Shown in pieces: positions 36,483 to 47,155 of a stretch of 64,000 nucleotides of DNA; within the stretch, counting starts at the first letter, position 1; every line of letters begins with the position of its first letter. The notes below the pieces were generated by a model. The model was not told the origin of the DNA. It was given only the letters and a program-made list of their open reading frames with translations, and ran no database searches. The translations under genes and the position numbers were made by a program. This DNA comes from Levilactobacillus bambusae (GTDB taxonomy: Bacteria > Bacillota > Bacilli > Lactobacillales > Lactobacillaceae): assembly GCF_003124125.1 (NCBI RefSeq), contig NZ_QCXQ01000001.1, positions 186,001-250,000 on the forward strand. Direction: 5' to 3'.

Positions 36483-38606
36483 ATGGCTACGACAAAATCC
36501 AAAACCACAGCAACCACTAAACCAAAAGCAAAACGAAAAAAGCCACGGAAAAAGCTAGTTATTGTAGAATCCCCCGCTAAGGCTAAGACCATTGAGAAGT
36601 ACCTTGGCCGAACCTACAAAGTTGTCCCAAGCTTAGGGCACGTTCGGGACCTCCCAAAAAGTTCAATGGGGGTAGACGTTGAGAATAATTACGATCCCCA
36701 CTATATTTCCATCCGGGGTAAGGGTGACGTCATTAAAGAACTGCGCGCCGATGCAAAAAAAGCGTCGAAAGTGTACCTGGCATCTGATCCGGATCGGGAG
36801 GGAGAATCAATTGCTTGGCATCTCTCACACGTTCTTAATTTAGATATTGAGGATCAAAACCGGGTAACGTTTAATGAAATTACGAAGGATGCCGTCAAGG
36901 AAGCTTTCAAAACTCCCCGAACCATTGACATGGATCTAGTTGATTCTCAGCAGGCCCGTCGGATTTTAGACCGTTTGGTTGGCTACTCGATCTCTCCATT
37001 ACTTTGGAAAAAGGTTAAGAAGGGGTTATCTGCCGGGCGGGTTCAGTCAATTGCCTTAGCGCTCATTATTAAGCGGGAAGAAGAAATCAAAACCTTCAAA
37101 CCCCAAGAATACTGGACAATCGAATCTAAGTTTAAAAAGGGCCGTCAGACCTTTACCGCCAACTTTTACGGGTTAGCAGGTAAGAAGATGGATCTTCCCA
37201 ATAACGAATCCGTTCAAAAAGTGTTGCAGCAAATCGATCCCAAAGGTGATTTTGATATTACGAAGGTCATCCGAAAGGAACGTAAGCGGTCACCACAGCC
37301 GCCGTACACGACAAGTACTATGCAGCAGGATGCTAACCGGCGCTTAAACTTTCGGTCACGAAAGACCATGATGGCTGCTCAACAGCTGTATGAGGGAATC
37401 AACTTGGGCAAGGATGGTAACCAGGGGTTAATTACCTATATGCGGACCGATTCTACGCGGATTTCCTCCCTGGCTAAGCATGAGGCCTCCACGTTCCTGC
37501 ACGACCGGTACGGGGCAGAATATGCGGCAACCAAACCGATTAAGGGAAAGTTACCCGAAGGGGCACAGGATGCCCACGAAGCGATTCGGCCAACTTCGGT
37601 TACCCGGACGCCAGAAAGCGTGAAGGATTTCCTAACGAAGGATCAGTACCGACTGTACTCCTTAATCTGGACTCGCTTTTTAGCTAGTCAAATGACGAAC
37701 GCAATTATGGATACTATGACGGTCACCATTGAACAAAACGGGGTAACCTTCCGGGCCAACGGTTCCAAACTCAAATTTGATGGATTTTTAAAGGTCTTTA
37801 AGGATAGCAAGGAGAAAGATAACGTTCTGCCCGACCTTGAAGAAGGGGAAACCGTTAAGTTAGCAAATACTAACCCGGCCCAGCATTTTACCCAGCCGCC
37901 CGCACGATACTCTGAAGCCAACCTAATTAAGGCCTTGGAAGAAAATGGGGTCGGCCGGCCGTCAACCTATGCGCCAACGTTGGATACCATTCAAAAACGG
38001 TACTACGTTAAATTGGTTGGTCGCCGGTTTGAACCAACCGAGCTTGGCGAAATCGTGAATGAAATTATTCAGGATTACTTCCCAGACATTGTAAACGTTG
38101 GGTTTACCGCCGAACTCGAAACGGAACTCGATGAGATCGAAGAGGGGAAGGAAGACTGGGTCAAGGTCATTGATGACTTTTACCGGCCGTTTGCTAACGA
38201 AGTTTCCACGGCCGAAGAATCACTGGATAAAATTCAGATTAAGGACGAGCCCGCCGGCTTTAATTGTGACATCTGTGGGGCCCCAATGGTCATTAAAATG
38301 GGCCGTTACGGAAAGTTCTATGCTTGTTCCCGGTTCCCGGAGTGCCGCAACACCAAACCCATCGTGAAAGAGATTGGGGTTGTTTGTCCAAAATGCGGCA
38401 AAGGTCAGGTCATTGAACGCAAGTCCAAGAAAAACCGGGTCTTCTATGGCTGCAGCCGCTATCCCGACTGTGACTTTGTTTCATGGGATAAACCGGTTGG
38501 GCGTAATTGTCCCGTTGATAAACACTTCTTGGTCGAAAAGAAGGTTAAGGGTGGCGTTCAAGTTGTCTGTCCAAACGGGGATTACGAGGAACCCGTTCAA
38601 AAATAA
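36483..38606 (+). CDS. topA: DNA topoisomerase I
   Basis: This type IA topoisomerase relaxes negative supercoils. The 707-residue protein begins with a Lys/Thr-rich basic tail, then the TOPRIM domain ([35 protein letters not shown]). The catalytic tyrosine is in [14 protein letters not shown], and the strand-gate motif is [22 protein letters not shown]. Three C-terminal zinc-finger units follow, the first two with four Cys ([24 protein letters not shown]). The third (CPVDKHF...CPNGDYE) lacks two ligands. SD AAGGAG precedes ATG 36483. Confidence 0.97.
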   Translation: MATTKSKTTATTKPKAKRKKPRKKLVIVESPAKAKTIEKYLGRTYKVVPSLGHVRDLPKSSMGVDVENNYDPHYISIRGKGDVIKELRADAKKASKVYLASDPDREGESIAWHLSHVLNLDIEDQNRVTFNEITKDAVKEAFKTPRTIDMDLVDSQQARRILDRLVGYSISPLLWKKVKKGLSAGRVQSIALALIIKREEEIKTFKPQEYWTIESKFKKGRQTFTANFYGLAGKKMDLPNNESVQKVLQQIDPKGDFDITKVIRKERKRSPQPPYTTSTMQQDANRRLNFRSRKTMMAAQQLYEGINLGKDGNQGLITYMRTDSTRISSLAKHEASTFLHDRYGAEYAATKPIKGKLPEGAQDAHEAIRPTSVTRTPESVKDFLTKDQYRLYSLIWTRFLASQMTNAIMDTMTVTIEQNGVTFRANGSKLKFDGFLKVFKDSKEKDNVLPDLEEGETVKLANTNPAQHFTQPPARYSEANLIKALEENGVGRPSTYAPTLDTIQKRYYVKLVGRRFEPTELGEIVNEIIQDYFPDIVNVGFTAELETELDEIEEGKEDWVKVIDDFYRPFANEVSTAEESLDKIQIKDEPAGFNCDICGAPMVIKMGRYGKFYACSRFPECRNTKPIVKEIGVVCPKCGKGQVIERKSKKNRVFYGCSRYPDCDFVSWDKPVGRNCPVDKHFLVEKKVKGGVQVVCPNGDYEEPVQK

Positions 38607-38617
38607 ACCGTTTCTTT

Positions 38618-38648
38618 GCGAAACCACAAGGTTGGTTTCGCTTTTTTT
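38618..38648 (+). terminator. Terminator of topA
   Basis: GCGAAACC (38618-38625) pairs with GGTTTCGC (38634-38641), followed by seven T residues. Confidence 0.88.
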
Positions 38649-38741
38649 GCCGGTTAATGTAAGCGAAACCATTTTTTTCGATCAGTGCTTGTATTTTGAA
38701 AACGGGTTTGCTAAAGTTGATTTTAAGGGGGATGGCATACC

Positions 38742-39704
38742 GTGGATTTAAAAACCAGTCAGCAGGATCAGGCTGACGCCTATTTACGTTATTTAATGGC
38801 TGAAAGACAGTATTCCGATAAGACGGTGACGGCCTACCAACAAGATATTCATCACTTTTTTAAGTGGTTGGATGATTCTGGCGGCCGAATCCCCTTTGAT
38901 CAGATTGATCATGGAACCGTAGATGCCTACCTGAATTCCCTTTATGACCACAACTATGCTCGAACCACGGTCGCTAGGCGAATTTCTAGTTTGCGTTCGT
39001 TTTTCAACTATCTAACCAGACAGCACGTTGTGGATAAAGATCCCTTCGCCTACGTCCGGCTTAAAAAGCACCAGGATCACTTGCCCCGATTCTTTTACGA
39101 GCAGGAAATGGATGCCCTATTTAAAGCGGCCGCTACCGGCTCAGAAGACCCGCTCCTTAATCAACGTAACTCTGCTATCTTAGAGGTTCTTTACGGAACG
39201 GGGATTCGGGTTGGGGAACTCTGCCTTCTGACCCTACCCGATGTGGATCTCCAGATGCGGAGTATGCTCATTCACGGTAAGGGGAATAAAGAACGGCTAG
39301 TTCCGTTTGGCCAGTCCGCTAAACGAGCGTTAGAAAGTTATCTAACCCAAGCCCGGCCAAAATTAATGGCAAAAAAGCATCTCGAACACCCCACAGTTTT
39401 TGTCAACGATCTTGGCGGTCCCTTAACCGAGGCGGGGGTGGAATACATTCTTAATCAGGTGATTAAACAAAGCAGTTTAACGGCTAATATTCACCCCCAT
39501 ATGCTTCGGCATACGTTTGCCACTCACATGTTAGAACACGGCGCCGATTTACGGAGTGTTCAGGAACTATTGGGACATAGTAGTTTATCAACAACTCAAA
39601 TTTATACTCACGTTACCCGGGATAATCTGCAAAAATCATACCGGCAGTTTTTCCCCAGGGCCAAGTCGACTTCAGAGCAGTCACGAAAGGATGACCTCAA
39701 TTGA
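38742..39704 (+). CDS. xerC: Tyrosine recombinase XerC
   Basis: XerC is the partner of XerD in dimer resolution at dif. The 320-residue protein has a SAM-like N-domain and an intact catalytic set: Arg156 (GTGIRVGEL), Lys180 (IHGKGNKERL), His253 and Arg256 (HPHMLRHTFATH), His279 (LLGHSSLS) and Tyr288. The start is GTG 38742 preceded by GGGGG. Its location after topA fits XerC. In many lactobacilli hslV-hslU-codY follow; here an epimerase-like gene starts inside the stop region instead. Confidence 0.95.
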   Translation: MDLKTSQQDQADAYLRYLMAERQYSDKTVTAYQQDIHHFFKWLDDSGGRIPFDQIDHGTVDAYLNSLYDHNYARTTVARRISSLRSFFNYLTRQHVVDKDPFAYVRLKKHQDHLPRFFYEQEMDALFKAAATGSEDPLLNQRNSAILEVLYGTGIRVGELCLLTLPDVDLQMRSMLIHGKGNKERLVPFGQSAKRALESYLTQARPKLMAKKHLEHPTVFVNDLGGPLTEAGVEYILNQVIKQSSLTANIHPHMLRHTFATHMLEHGADLRSVQELLGHSSLSTTQIYTHVTRDNLQKSYRQFFPRAKSTSEQSRKDDLN

Positions 39705-40579
39705 TAATATTACACGATGATTTTTTAACGGTTCAAATTGATCAGATGGGCGCTGAGTTAATCAGCGTTAAGGATAATGAGTCTCAAATTGAATATATGT
39801 GGCAGGCTGATTCCACTTTTTGGGGCCGCCATGCCCCGATTTTGTTCCCCATCGTTGGCCGCTTACACGACGATCAGTACCAGTTACAGGATCAAACTTA
39901 CGGGTTAACCCAACACGGGTTTGCTCGGGATCGGGACTTCACCGTGGTGAGTCAAACGCCAACTAAAGTGATATTAGAGCAGCGAGCGGACGCAGAGACA
40001 AAGCAGAAGTATCCGTTTGACTATCAGTTAACGGTGACGTTTGAATTAAAGGCTCACGAGCTGCAGGTGGCCATGACCGTTATGAACCCGAATCAGCAAG
40101 AATTACCATTCTCAATCGGTGCCCACCCCGGGTTTAACGTTCCCTTAGACACCGCCGGGGGAAGTTTTACCGATTATCAGGTAACCGTGGCCCCAAAGCG
40201 GGTTTACGATCGAATTCCGCTGAGCGGTCCTTACAGTGAGGTTAATCAGCAGGTTACCGATGACTTTCGCCAGCCAAAGGGATTGAATCACCAAGCCTTT
40301 GACCAGGACGCCAAAATTTTAGCCCTGAACGGTGAAGAAACTACCGTAATGTTAAGCTCAACAAAAGACGACCATGGAGTTGCCTTACACGTCGGCGGTG
40401 CCCCATACGTCGGAATTTGGTCGCCGTACCCTAAGGAAGCCCCGTTTGTCTGTATTGAACCTTGGTGGGGAATTGCAGATCCGGTTGACCATGACGGTAA
40501 TTTTTTGACTAAGCCAGGATTAAACCGGTTAGCAGCCAACCAGCAGTTTACCGCCGCTTACAGTATTTCATACTTTTAA
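39701..40579 (+). CDS. Aldose 1-epimerase-like protein (LacX type)
   Basis: The 292-residue protein belongs to the galactose mutarotase superfamily, LacX-like subgroup, proposed to interconvert sugar anomers; substrates are not known. Motifs are MGAELISVKD, FWGRHAPILFPIVGRLHDD, LTQHGFARDRDF, FSIGAHPGFNVPL (catalytic His) and PFVCIEPWWGI. The start is TTG 39701 (MIILHDDFLTVQI), overlapping the xerC stop with AAAGGA upstream, so it is coupled to xerC. No ATG fits the family N-terminus. Confidence 0.87.
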   Translation: MIILHDDFLTVQIDQMGAELISVKDNESQIEYMWQADSTFWGRHAPILFPIVGRLHDDQYQLQDQTYGLTQHGFARDRDFTVVSQTPTKVILEQRADAETKQKYPFDYQLTVTFELKAHELQVAMTVMNPNQQELPFSIGAHPGFNVPLDTAGGSFTDYQVTVAPKRVYDRIPLSGPYSEVNQQVTDDFRQPKGLNHQAFDQDAKILALNGEETTVMLSSTKDDHGVALHVGGAPYVGIWSPYPKEAPFVCIEPWWGIADPVDHDGNFLTKPGLNRLAANQQFTAAYSISYF

Positions 40580-40581
40580 AC

Positions 40582-40613
40582 AAAAAATCCCGATGCCAGA
40601 GCACCGGGATTTT
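40582..40613. terminator. Bidirectional terminator between the epimerase gene and plsY
   Basis: AAATCCCG (40585-40592) pairs with CGGGATTT (40605-40612). An A-run on the left serves as the T-run for the minus strand. Confidence 0.8.
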
Positions 40614-40617
40614 ATGG

Positions 40618-41247
40618 CTATTTAGACCGTTGTTTTTCACGTCGTTCGTGAAGGGCCCAACCAAGCCCAAAGTGGACCTGATTTTCGGTCCCGTCTTTTA
40701 GTCGGACAATGTTGCTTCGGTGTTTATAGAATATGAACACCGTCAAGACTAACGCTAACGCAGTTAATAACCAGTCATGGTAAAACAGGGTTGCGATGGT
40801 TGTTAGGGTAAAGGCAATCATACTCGCAACGCTAACGATGCTGGTAATTAAGATTAACAAAACCCAACAACCAGCCGCAAATAAGAATAGGGTTGGGCTA
40901 TAGGCAAGGAGCATCCCTGCAGACGTGGCTACCGCTTTGCCCCCCTTAAAGCCATCAAAAATAGAAAAAGTGTGGCCTAAAATCGCCGCAAGTCCAAAAA
41001 TTAACGGACTAACTGTTGTGACATGGAAAAAGGTCGGTAAAAGGGTCGCTAAGGTTCCCTTAGAAATATCTAAAATCATCACGATGGAACCAGCAACCGG
41101 GCCTAAGACCCGAAAGGTGTTCGTTGTACCAATGTTACCGGAACCTGATTGACGAATATCCACATGAAAGAAAATTTTTCCAATCCAAACCCCACTTGGA
41201 ATGGACCCCATTAAGTACGCAAGTATTAATAACCCAAAGATCTTCAC
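40618..41247 (-). CDS. plsY: Glycerol-3-phosphate acyltransferase PlsY
   Basis: PlsY is the membrane enzyme that moves the acyl group from acyl-phosphate to glycerol-3-phosphate, the first step of phospholipid synthesis. The 209-residue protein has about five transmembrane segments and the three family motifs SIPSGVWIGKIF, GSGNIGTTNTFRVLG and GFKGGKAVATSAG. It is divergent from parE, the usual arrangement in lactobacilli. A possible minus-strand promoter TTGGTT-N18-TAAACT lies near 41330-41360. Confidence 0.95.
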   Translation of the reverse strand: MKIFGLLILAYLMGSIPSGVWIGKIFFHVDIRQSGSGNIGTTNTFRVLGPVAGSIVMILDISKGTLATLLPTFFHVTTVSPLIFGLAAILGHTFSIFDGFKGGKAVATSAGMLLAYSPTLFLFAAGCWVLLILITSIVSVASMIAFTLTTIATLFYHDWLLTALALVLTVFIFYKHRSNIVRLKDGTENQVHFGLGWALHERREKQRSK

Positions 41248-41471
41248 CTTGTAGCCTCCATTTATTGATTCATCAGGGAATTAACCCAGCTGCAGTTTCC
41301 GTTACTTGTGAAAACGGAAGGTCGCTAATAGTTTATCATTTTTTAGTCGGGACAACCAAACTTTCTGAGATCAATAAGAAGATAGCTCCCATTTTCAAAT
41401 CGCTGTGGTATGATGATAAAGTTGCGAAGTTAGGCTTTCCGTGGTTAAACCGGGATGATAATCAGCAATCT

Positions 41472-41483
41472 GAACGTACGTTC
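41472..41483 (+). promoter_or_regulatory. LexA/DinR-type SOS box upstream of parE-parC
   Basis: GAACGTACGTTC is a perfect palindrome with the GAAC-N4-GTTC core. With its flanks (TGAACGTACGTTCG) it closely follows the DinR consensus. It ends nine bases before the -35 hexamer of the parE promoter. The rest of the 312-base plsY-parE gap holds only promoter-like sequence. Confidence 0.65.
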
Positions 41484-41492
41484 GATTTTTAC

Positions 41493-41520
41493 TTGAAAAA
41501 TGACGTTAAGTCTGTAAAAA
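41493..41520 (+). promoter_or_regulatory. parE promoter
   Basis: TTGAAA (41493-41498) and TAAAAA (41515-41520) are 16 bases apart, directly after the LexA-type box and about 40 bases before the GTG start. Confidence 0.5.
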
Positions 41521-41559
41521 TAAGTAAATTAATTCTATTATGAAAGGCAGATCGGTGAA

Positions 41560-43566
41560 GTGGCAAAAAACAAGCAAGAATATGATGACTCCTCCATCCA
41601 GGTGCTTCATGGCCTTGAAGCGGTTCGAAAACGGCCGGGGATGTACATTGGCTCGACTGACGCGCGTGGTCTCCACCACCTCGTTTACGAAATTGTCGAC
41701 AATGCCATTGACGAAGCCCTTGCTGGTTACGGAAAAGAAATTAACGTCGTGATTCACGCGGATAATAGTATCACCGTTGTGGACCATGGCCGAGGAATGC
41801 CTACTGGGATGCATGCATCGGGTATTCCAACCATTGAAGTTATTTTAACGGTCCTTCATGCCGGGGGAAAGTTTGGTCAGAGTGACGGCTATAAAACTTC
41901 CGGTGGCCTGCACGGTGTCGGCTCCAGCGTCGTGAACGCACTCTCTACCTCATTGACGGTTACCGTTGTCCGGGACGGAGTACGCTACGAAGAAAAGTTT
42001 AAGGATGGCGGCCACCCCGTTGGAACCTTAAAGAAGCTAGGGAAGACCCGGGCAGGTTCCGGAACTACCCTGACGTTTAAGCCGGACCCCAGTGTCTTTA
42101 CAACGACGGTCTATAACTTTAATACCTTAGCAGAACGGTTACGGGAATCTGCCTTCTTGCTCCGGGGGGTCAAAATTACCTTAACGGACGAACGAGAAGG
42201 GCAGGAGCGGACCGAAGAGTATTTGTTCAACGAAGGAATTAAACAGTTCGTTGAATTCCTTAATGAAGATAAGGATACCCTTGGCAACGTGATGTACTTT
42301 GATGGCAGCAAGGAGGGCATTGAGGTCGAAGTCGCCGCTCAGTATAATGACGGTTACTCTGAAAACCTCCTGTCCTTTGTCAACAATGTCCGAACTAAGG
42401 ACGGTGGAACCCATGAAGTGGGCTTCAGAAGTGCTTGGACTAAAGCCTTTAATGATTACGGCCGAAAAGTGGGCCTGTTAAAGGAAAAGGATAAGAATTT
42501 AGAGGGTTCCGATGTTCGTGAAGGACTCTCAGCGGTGCTTTCGCTTCGGGTACCAGAGGAGCTGCTTGAATTTGAGGGCCAGACGAAGGAAAAACTCGGA
42601 ACCCCAGAAGCCCGGTCAATCGTTGATAACGTCGTCTTTGAGAAGTTAGGTTACTACCTCATGGAAAACGGCGAATTTGCTCAGAATATGATTCATAAGG
42701 CATTGCGCGCTAGGACTGCCCGGGTAGCTGCCAGAAAGGCCCGGGATGAGAGCCGAAACGGTAAAAAGCATAAAAAGAAGGAACGTTTGCTATCGGGTAA
42801 GCTCACCCCTGCTCAATCTAAGGACGCTAAAAAGAATGAATTATTCTTAGTCGAAGGGGATTCCGCGGGTGGCTCTGCCAAGCAGGGCCGGAACCGGAAG
42901 TTTCAAGCAATCCTGCCGCTCCGGGGAAAGGTATTAAATACCGAACGGGCCAAGCTCGATGACATCATGAAAAACGAAGAAATCAGCACCATGATCTATA
43001 CTATCGGCGCTGGGGTCGGAGCCGAATTTAACATCGACGACGCAAATTACGACAAGGTTATCATTATGACCGATGCGGATGATGACGGCGCCCACATTCA
43101 AATCCTACTGCTGACGTTCTTCTACGAGTATATGCGGCCGTTAATTGATGCTGGTCGTGTATACATTGCGATGCCACCGCTGTACCGGATTCAAAAAAAG
43201 GTGGGGAAGCAAAATAAAATTGCCTACGCTTGGACTAACGAAGAATTAAACCAAAAAACCAAGCAGATTGGTAAGGGATACCACCTCCAACGCTACAAGG
43301 GGTTAGGTGAAATGGATGCCGAACAACTCTGGGAAACCACTATGGACCCGGATTACCGGACCCTGATTCAGGTCAAAATTGACGATCCAGCCCTCGCAGA
43401 ACGGCGCGTAACGACCCTGATGGGAAATAAAGTCGAACCCCGGCGAAAATGGATTGAAGAAAACATTGAGTTTAACCAGGAAGATGATGGAAGTATCCTG
43501 GATGATACCATGCTGAATGAAACTCACAGTATTGATCCCATTCAGGTTAACTCAGATGCAGAATAA
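41560..43566 (+). CDS. parE: DNA topoisomerase IV subunit B
   Basis: ParE is the ATPase subunit of topoisomerase IV, which decatenates daughter chromosomes. The 668 residues contain the GHKL ATPase motifs (EIVDNAIDEALAGYG, VVDHGRGMPTG, GGLHGVGSSVVNALS) and the TOPRIM part (LFLVEGDSAGGSAKQGRNRKF, TDADDDGAHI). The QGR form of the EGDSAGGSAKQGR motif separates it from GyrB, which usually has QAR. The start is GTG 41560 with AAAGG 12 bases upstream. parC follows after 20 bases. Confidence 0.96.
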   Translation: MAKNKQEYDDSSIQVLHGLEAVRKRPGMYIGSTDARGLHHLVYEIVDNAIDEALAGYGKEINVVIHADNSITVVDHGRGMPTGMHASGIPTIEVILTVLHAGGKFGQSDGYKTSGGLHGVGSSVVNALSTSLTVTVVRDGVRYEEKFKDGGHPVGTLKKLGKTRAGSGTTLTFKPDPSVFTTTVYNFNTLAERLRESAFLLRGVKITLTDEREGQERTEEYLFNEGIKQFVEFLNEDKDTLGNVMYFDGSKEGIEVEVAAQYNDGYSENLLSFVNNVRTKDGGTHEVGFRSAWTKAFNDYGRKVGLLKEKDKNLEGSDVREGLSAVLSLRVPEELLEFEGQTKEKLGTPEARSIVDNVVFEKLGYYLMENGEFAQNMIHKALRARTARVAARKARDESRNGKKHKKKERLLSGKLTPAQSKDAKKNELFLVEGDSAGGSAKQGRNRKFQAILPLRGKVLNTERAKLDDIMKNEEISTMIYTIGAGVGAEFNIDDANYDKVIIMTDADDDGAHIQILLLTFFYEYMRPLIDAGRVYIAMPPLYRIQKKVGKQNKIAYAWTNEELNQKTKQIGKGYHLQRYKGLGEMDAEQLWETTMDPDYRTLIQVKIDDPALAERRVTTLMGNKVEPRRKWIEENIEFNQEDDGSILDDTMLNETHSIDPIQVNSDAE

Positions 43567-43586
43567 GGATGAAAGGAGATTAGCCA

Positions 43587-46052
43587 ATGAGTGAGGCAAA
43601 CGAACCTACCGGCCAAAAAATTGAAGATCTCACCCTCGAAGATATTATGGGGGATCGATTTGGCCGTTATTCAAAGTCCATTATTCAAGAACGGGCCTTA
43701 CCGGATATCCGGGACGGTTTAAAACCGGTTCAACGTCGGATTCTGTTCTCGATGAACAAAGACGGCAATACGTATGAAAAAGCCTTTCGGAAATCGGCCA
43801 AGGCAGTCGGAAACGTCATGGGAAATTTTCACCCACACGGTGACAGTTCAATTTATGAGGCCTTAAACCGGATGAGCCAAGATTGGAAGGTCAGAGAGCC
43901 CTTAATTGAAATGCACGGGAATAATGGATCGATGGACGGTGATCCGCCTGCTGCCATGCGGTACACGGAAGCTCGGTTAAGCAAAATTGCGAGTGAAATG
44001 TTGCAAGACATCGATAAAGACACCGTAGACATGGTGTTAAACTTTGATGATACTGAATATGAACCCACGGTCTTACCGGCTCGGTTCCCAAACTTATTAA
44101 TTAACGGGGCCACTGGAATTTCAGCGGGGTACGCCACTAACATTCCACCGCATAACCTGGGCGAAGTCCTAGATGCGTTAGACTACCTTATCATGCACCC
44201 AAACGCTTCATTAGACAGCCTCATGCAGTTTGTTCCTGGACCAGATTTTCCAACGGGTGGGATCGCCCAAGGTAAGGATGGTATTCGGAAGGCCTATGAA
44301 ACGGGTAAGGGAAAGATTGTCGTCCGGTCAAAGACTCGAATTGACGATCTACGCGGAAATAAACAGCAAATTACCGTGACTGAAGTTCCCTATGAGGTCA
44401 ATAAGGCCCAGTTAGTTAAAAAGATCGATGAGATTCGCCTGTTAAAGAAGGTCGAGGGCATCTCTGAAGTCCGGGATGAAACGGATCGTAACGGGCTACA
44501 GATTGCCATTGAACTAAAACGGGATGCGGATGCCAACGGGATCTTGAACTACCTGTTTAAGAACACGGAACTCCAAGTGAACTATTCGTTTAACATGGTG
44601 GCAATTAACCACATGCGGCCAGAGCACGTGGGGTTAAAGACTATTTTAACGTCCTACCTTGAACATCAAAGCGACGTTGTCACCCGGCGGACCAAGTACG
44701 ACCTTAAGAAGGCATTGGACCGACAGCACATTGTGGAAGGGCTAATTAAGGCGCTATCCATTTTGGACCAAGTGATCAAAACGATTCGAGCCAGTAAAAA
44801 TCGCCGGGATGCACGGGATAACTTAGTTGCTCAGTATGAGTTCTCCGAACGACAAGCAGACGCTATCGTGGCCCTGCAACTTTATCGCTTAACGAATACT
44901 GACGTGACTGAATTACAACGTGAGCATGATTCATTGGCTAAGCAAATCGAGGAGGATCAACGAATTCTGGAGGATCCCAAGGAATTGCGGAAGGTTTTAC
45001 GCCGTGAATTAAAGGCGATTGCAAAAGAATACCGCAATCCACGCCGGACTGAAATCCAAGACGAAATTGCGGAAATTCAAATTAAAACGACGGTCACCGT
45101 TCCTGACGAACAAGTGGTCGTTATGGTTAGTCGGGACGGCTACCTTAAACGGTCTGGTGTGCGATCCTATAACGCATCGGATCCAGAAGATAACGGTTTA
45201 AAGGACGAAGACTTCTCGATTTTTACCGCAGAGTTAAGCACGCTAGACCACTTGTTTATGTTTACCAACAAGGGGAATTTAATCTACCGACCGATTCACG
45301 AAATTGCTGATGCAAAGTGGAAGGAAACGGGTGAACATATTTCCCAGATGATTGGGTTGGCCGGGGATGAACGAATTTTAAAGACGTTCGCCTTCAAATC
45401 CCTGAATGAAACGGGAGCCTTTGTCATCGCCACAAATGACGGTTACATCAAACAAACTAGTTTTGCCGACCTTACCCCCGGCCGATCTTACCGGTCGAAG
45501 GCCATGACCTACGAAAAGTTAAAGTCCGATGGGGCTGAAGTTGTCGCAATTGATTACGTCACAGCCGATCAGGAAACAACTGAACAAGTATTGCTGATGT
45601 CTTACGACGGATTAGCTTTGCGTTACCCACTAGAAGAAGTTTCAACGAGTGGCGCTCGATCGACTGGGGTCAAGTCCATGAACCTAGGGGACGAAGATTA
45701 CGTGGTCAACATGCAATTGGTTCACGACGATGATACCGTAGCCTTAATGACTCAGCGCGGAGCATTTAAACGGATGGCCGTTTCAGAAATTCCGGAAACG
45801 AGCCGTGCAAGAAAGGGCGTTATTGTTCTTCGGGAACTCAAACGTGATCCGCACCGGATTGTTGACTTTATTCGGTTAGTTGGTAATTCTCCCGTCGAAG
45901 TCCTAACTTCCCGGAAGAAAACCCATGATATTTTGCCAACTGATCATTCTGAAAGCAGCCGCTATTCTAACGGAAGCTTCGTCATTGATGTGGATACCGA
46001 GGGAACCCCCGTTAGTCTCCGAATCAAACCCATTGATTTAGTATTAAGTTAA
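43587..46052 (+). CDS. parC: DNA topoisomerase IV subunit A
   Basis: ParC is the DNA-cutting subunit of topoisomerase IV. The 821 residues include the quinolone-resistance region ([19 protein letters not shown]) with the Ser and Glu of susceptible enzymes, and the active-site Tyr in [11 protein letters not shown] coiled coil with the C-gate follows, then a C-terminal beta-pinwheel (about 500-810) with imperfect repeats such as [29 protein letters not shown] and [22 protein letters not shown] precedes ATG 43587. Confidence 0.96.
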   Translation: MSEANEPTGQKIEDLTLEDIMGDRFGRYSKSIIQERALPDIRDGLKPVQRRILFSMNKDGNTYEKAFRKSAKAVGNVMGNFHPHGDSSIYEALNRMSQDWKVREPLIEMHGNNGSMDGDPPAAMRYTEARLSKIASEMLQDIDKDTVDMVLNFDDTEYEPTVLPARFPNLLINGATGISAGYATNIPPHNLGEVLDALDYLIMHPNASLDSLMQFVPGPDFPTGGIAQGKDGIRKAYETGKGKIVVRSKTRIDDLRGNKQQITVTEVPYEVNKAQLVKKIDEIRLLKKVEGISEVRDETDRNGLQIAIELKRDADANGILNYLFKNTELQVNYSFNMVAINHMRPEHVGLKTILTSYLEHQSDVVTRRTKYDLKKALDRQHIVEGLIKALSILDQVIKTIRASKNRRDARDNLVAQYEFSERQADAIVALQLYRLTNTDVTELQREHDSLAKQIEEDQRILEDPKELRKVLRRELKAIAKEYRNPRRTEIQDEIAEIQIKTTVTVPDEQVVVMVSRDGYLKRSGVRSYNASDPEDNGLKDEDFSIFTAELSTLDHLFMFTNKGNLIYRPIHEIADAKWKETGEHISQMIGLAGDERILKTFAFKSLNETGAFVIATNDGYIKQTSFADLTPGRSYRSKAMTYEKLKSDGAEVVAIDYVTADQETTEQVLLMSYDGLALRYPLEEVSTSGARSTGVKSMNLGDEDYVVNMQLVHDDDTVALMTQRGAFKRMAVSEIPETSRARKGVIVLRELKRDPHRIVDFIRLVGNSPVEVLTSRKKTHDILPTDHSESSRYSNGSFVIDVDTEGTPVSLRIKPIDLVLS

Positions 46053-46178
46053 GGTTAATAATAACAATTCATTGCATTTCGTCCTGTTTAATCTTATGAT
46101 ATCTTTGAGGATATGGTTATATAAATGATTAGTTATTTTGAAAACATCATGACCATAGCGAGTTAAGGGGCGAAAGAA

Positions 46179-47141
46179 ATGAAAACAAAACAGGAAACGA
46201 TCTTTTCATCGAAAACATTGACCTATTTTTTGCAACTTGCTGAAACAATGAATTACACTCAGGCTGCACAAATCTTAGGGATTACCCAACCAGCTTTAAC
46301 CCAGCAAATTAAGAAATTAGAGCGAACAGTGGGGGCACCCCTCTTTTATTCCGTAGGAAAAAAGCTACGGTTATCTGATGCAGGCTATACCATGCTGGAT
46401 GCCACCCACCAAATTTACGGGATTTTGAACCAGGCAACGGATGAAATTCAACGTTCAACCAGTGCTACACAAGGCGAAATTAGCATTGGATTACTAGCCT
46501 CCATTGAAGATTCCGTTTTTGAAGATTTTGCCATTCAAGCCTATCGGAACACACCGGACATTAAGATTAGTTTCCATATGCTGACGCGGAAGGAAATTTG
46601 GGAGAACCTAGAAAATAACCGAATTGACTTAGCCGTCATGTATTTGCCCGATGGGTCCATTAAAAATTGGAAGCCGTATGAGTCAAGCAAGATTATTTCG
46701 GACGATTTGCTTTATATTCACCATGACGCCCATTTTGCCGGTCGGAAACGTATTAAGCTGAAGGACACAAACCAAGCACCTTGGGTAATGTATCCAGCGG
46801 ATTACTACCTCAACTTGGTCCTTCGGGAAGCTTATAAGAACCACCTCGAGGATTTACCCAAAACGGTTGCGAGTTTTACGACTCCCAATCAACTATTGAA
46901 ATTCTCGATGGAGACGGGGACGGCAACAGCCTTGCCAAACTCTTTCATGGTTGGTAGAACAAATCTACCGAATACCTGGACCGCTAAGTTTGATCCGAAC
47001 ATTCACTTTGACTTAGCGTTTGTCTACCGTAAGGAAAAGGCGGAAATTCCCCGAATAAATCGGTTCTTACTGCAATTTGATCATTATTTGGCGGAAAAAG
47101 ACTATATTTCACGGTTACAACTTTTAAATCAACCTAAATAA
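46179..47141 (+). CDS. LysR-family transcriptional regulator
   Basis: The 320-residue protein has an N-terminal winged helix-turn-helix (about 14-75, YFLQLAETMNYTQAAQILGITQPALTQQIKKLE) and a periplasmic-binding-like effector domain (about 100-305). SD AAGGGG precedes ATG 46179. It is followed 14 bases later by ppaC in the same direction, so the two are probably co-transcribed. LysR proteins more often face their target gene divergently. The effector and targets cannot be told from sequence. Confidence 0.9.
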   Translation: MKTKQETIFSSKTLTYFLQLAETMNYTQAAQILGITQPALTQQIKKLERTVGAPLFYSVGKKLRLSDAGYTMLDATHQIYGILNQATDEIQRSTSATQGEISIGLLASIEDSVFEDFAIQAYRNTPDIKISFHMLTRKEIWENLENNRIDLAVMYLPDGSIKNWKPYESSKIISDDLLYIHHDAHFAGRKRIKLKDTNQAPWVMYPADYYLNLVLREAYKNHLEDLPKTVASFTTPNQLLKFSMETGTATALPNSFMVGRTNLPNTWTAKFDPNIHFDLAFVYRKEKAEIPRINRFLLQFDHYLAEKDYISRLQLLNQPK

Positions 47142-47155
47142 AGGAGAGGTTACTT

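Noticed and set aside
41124-41543. 139-codon frame between plsY and parE
   Set aside because: It overlaps plsY in antisense, covers the parE promoter and LexA box, and has no SD or family resemblance.
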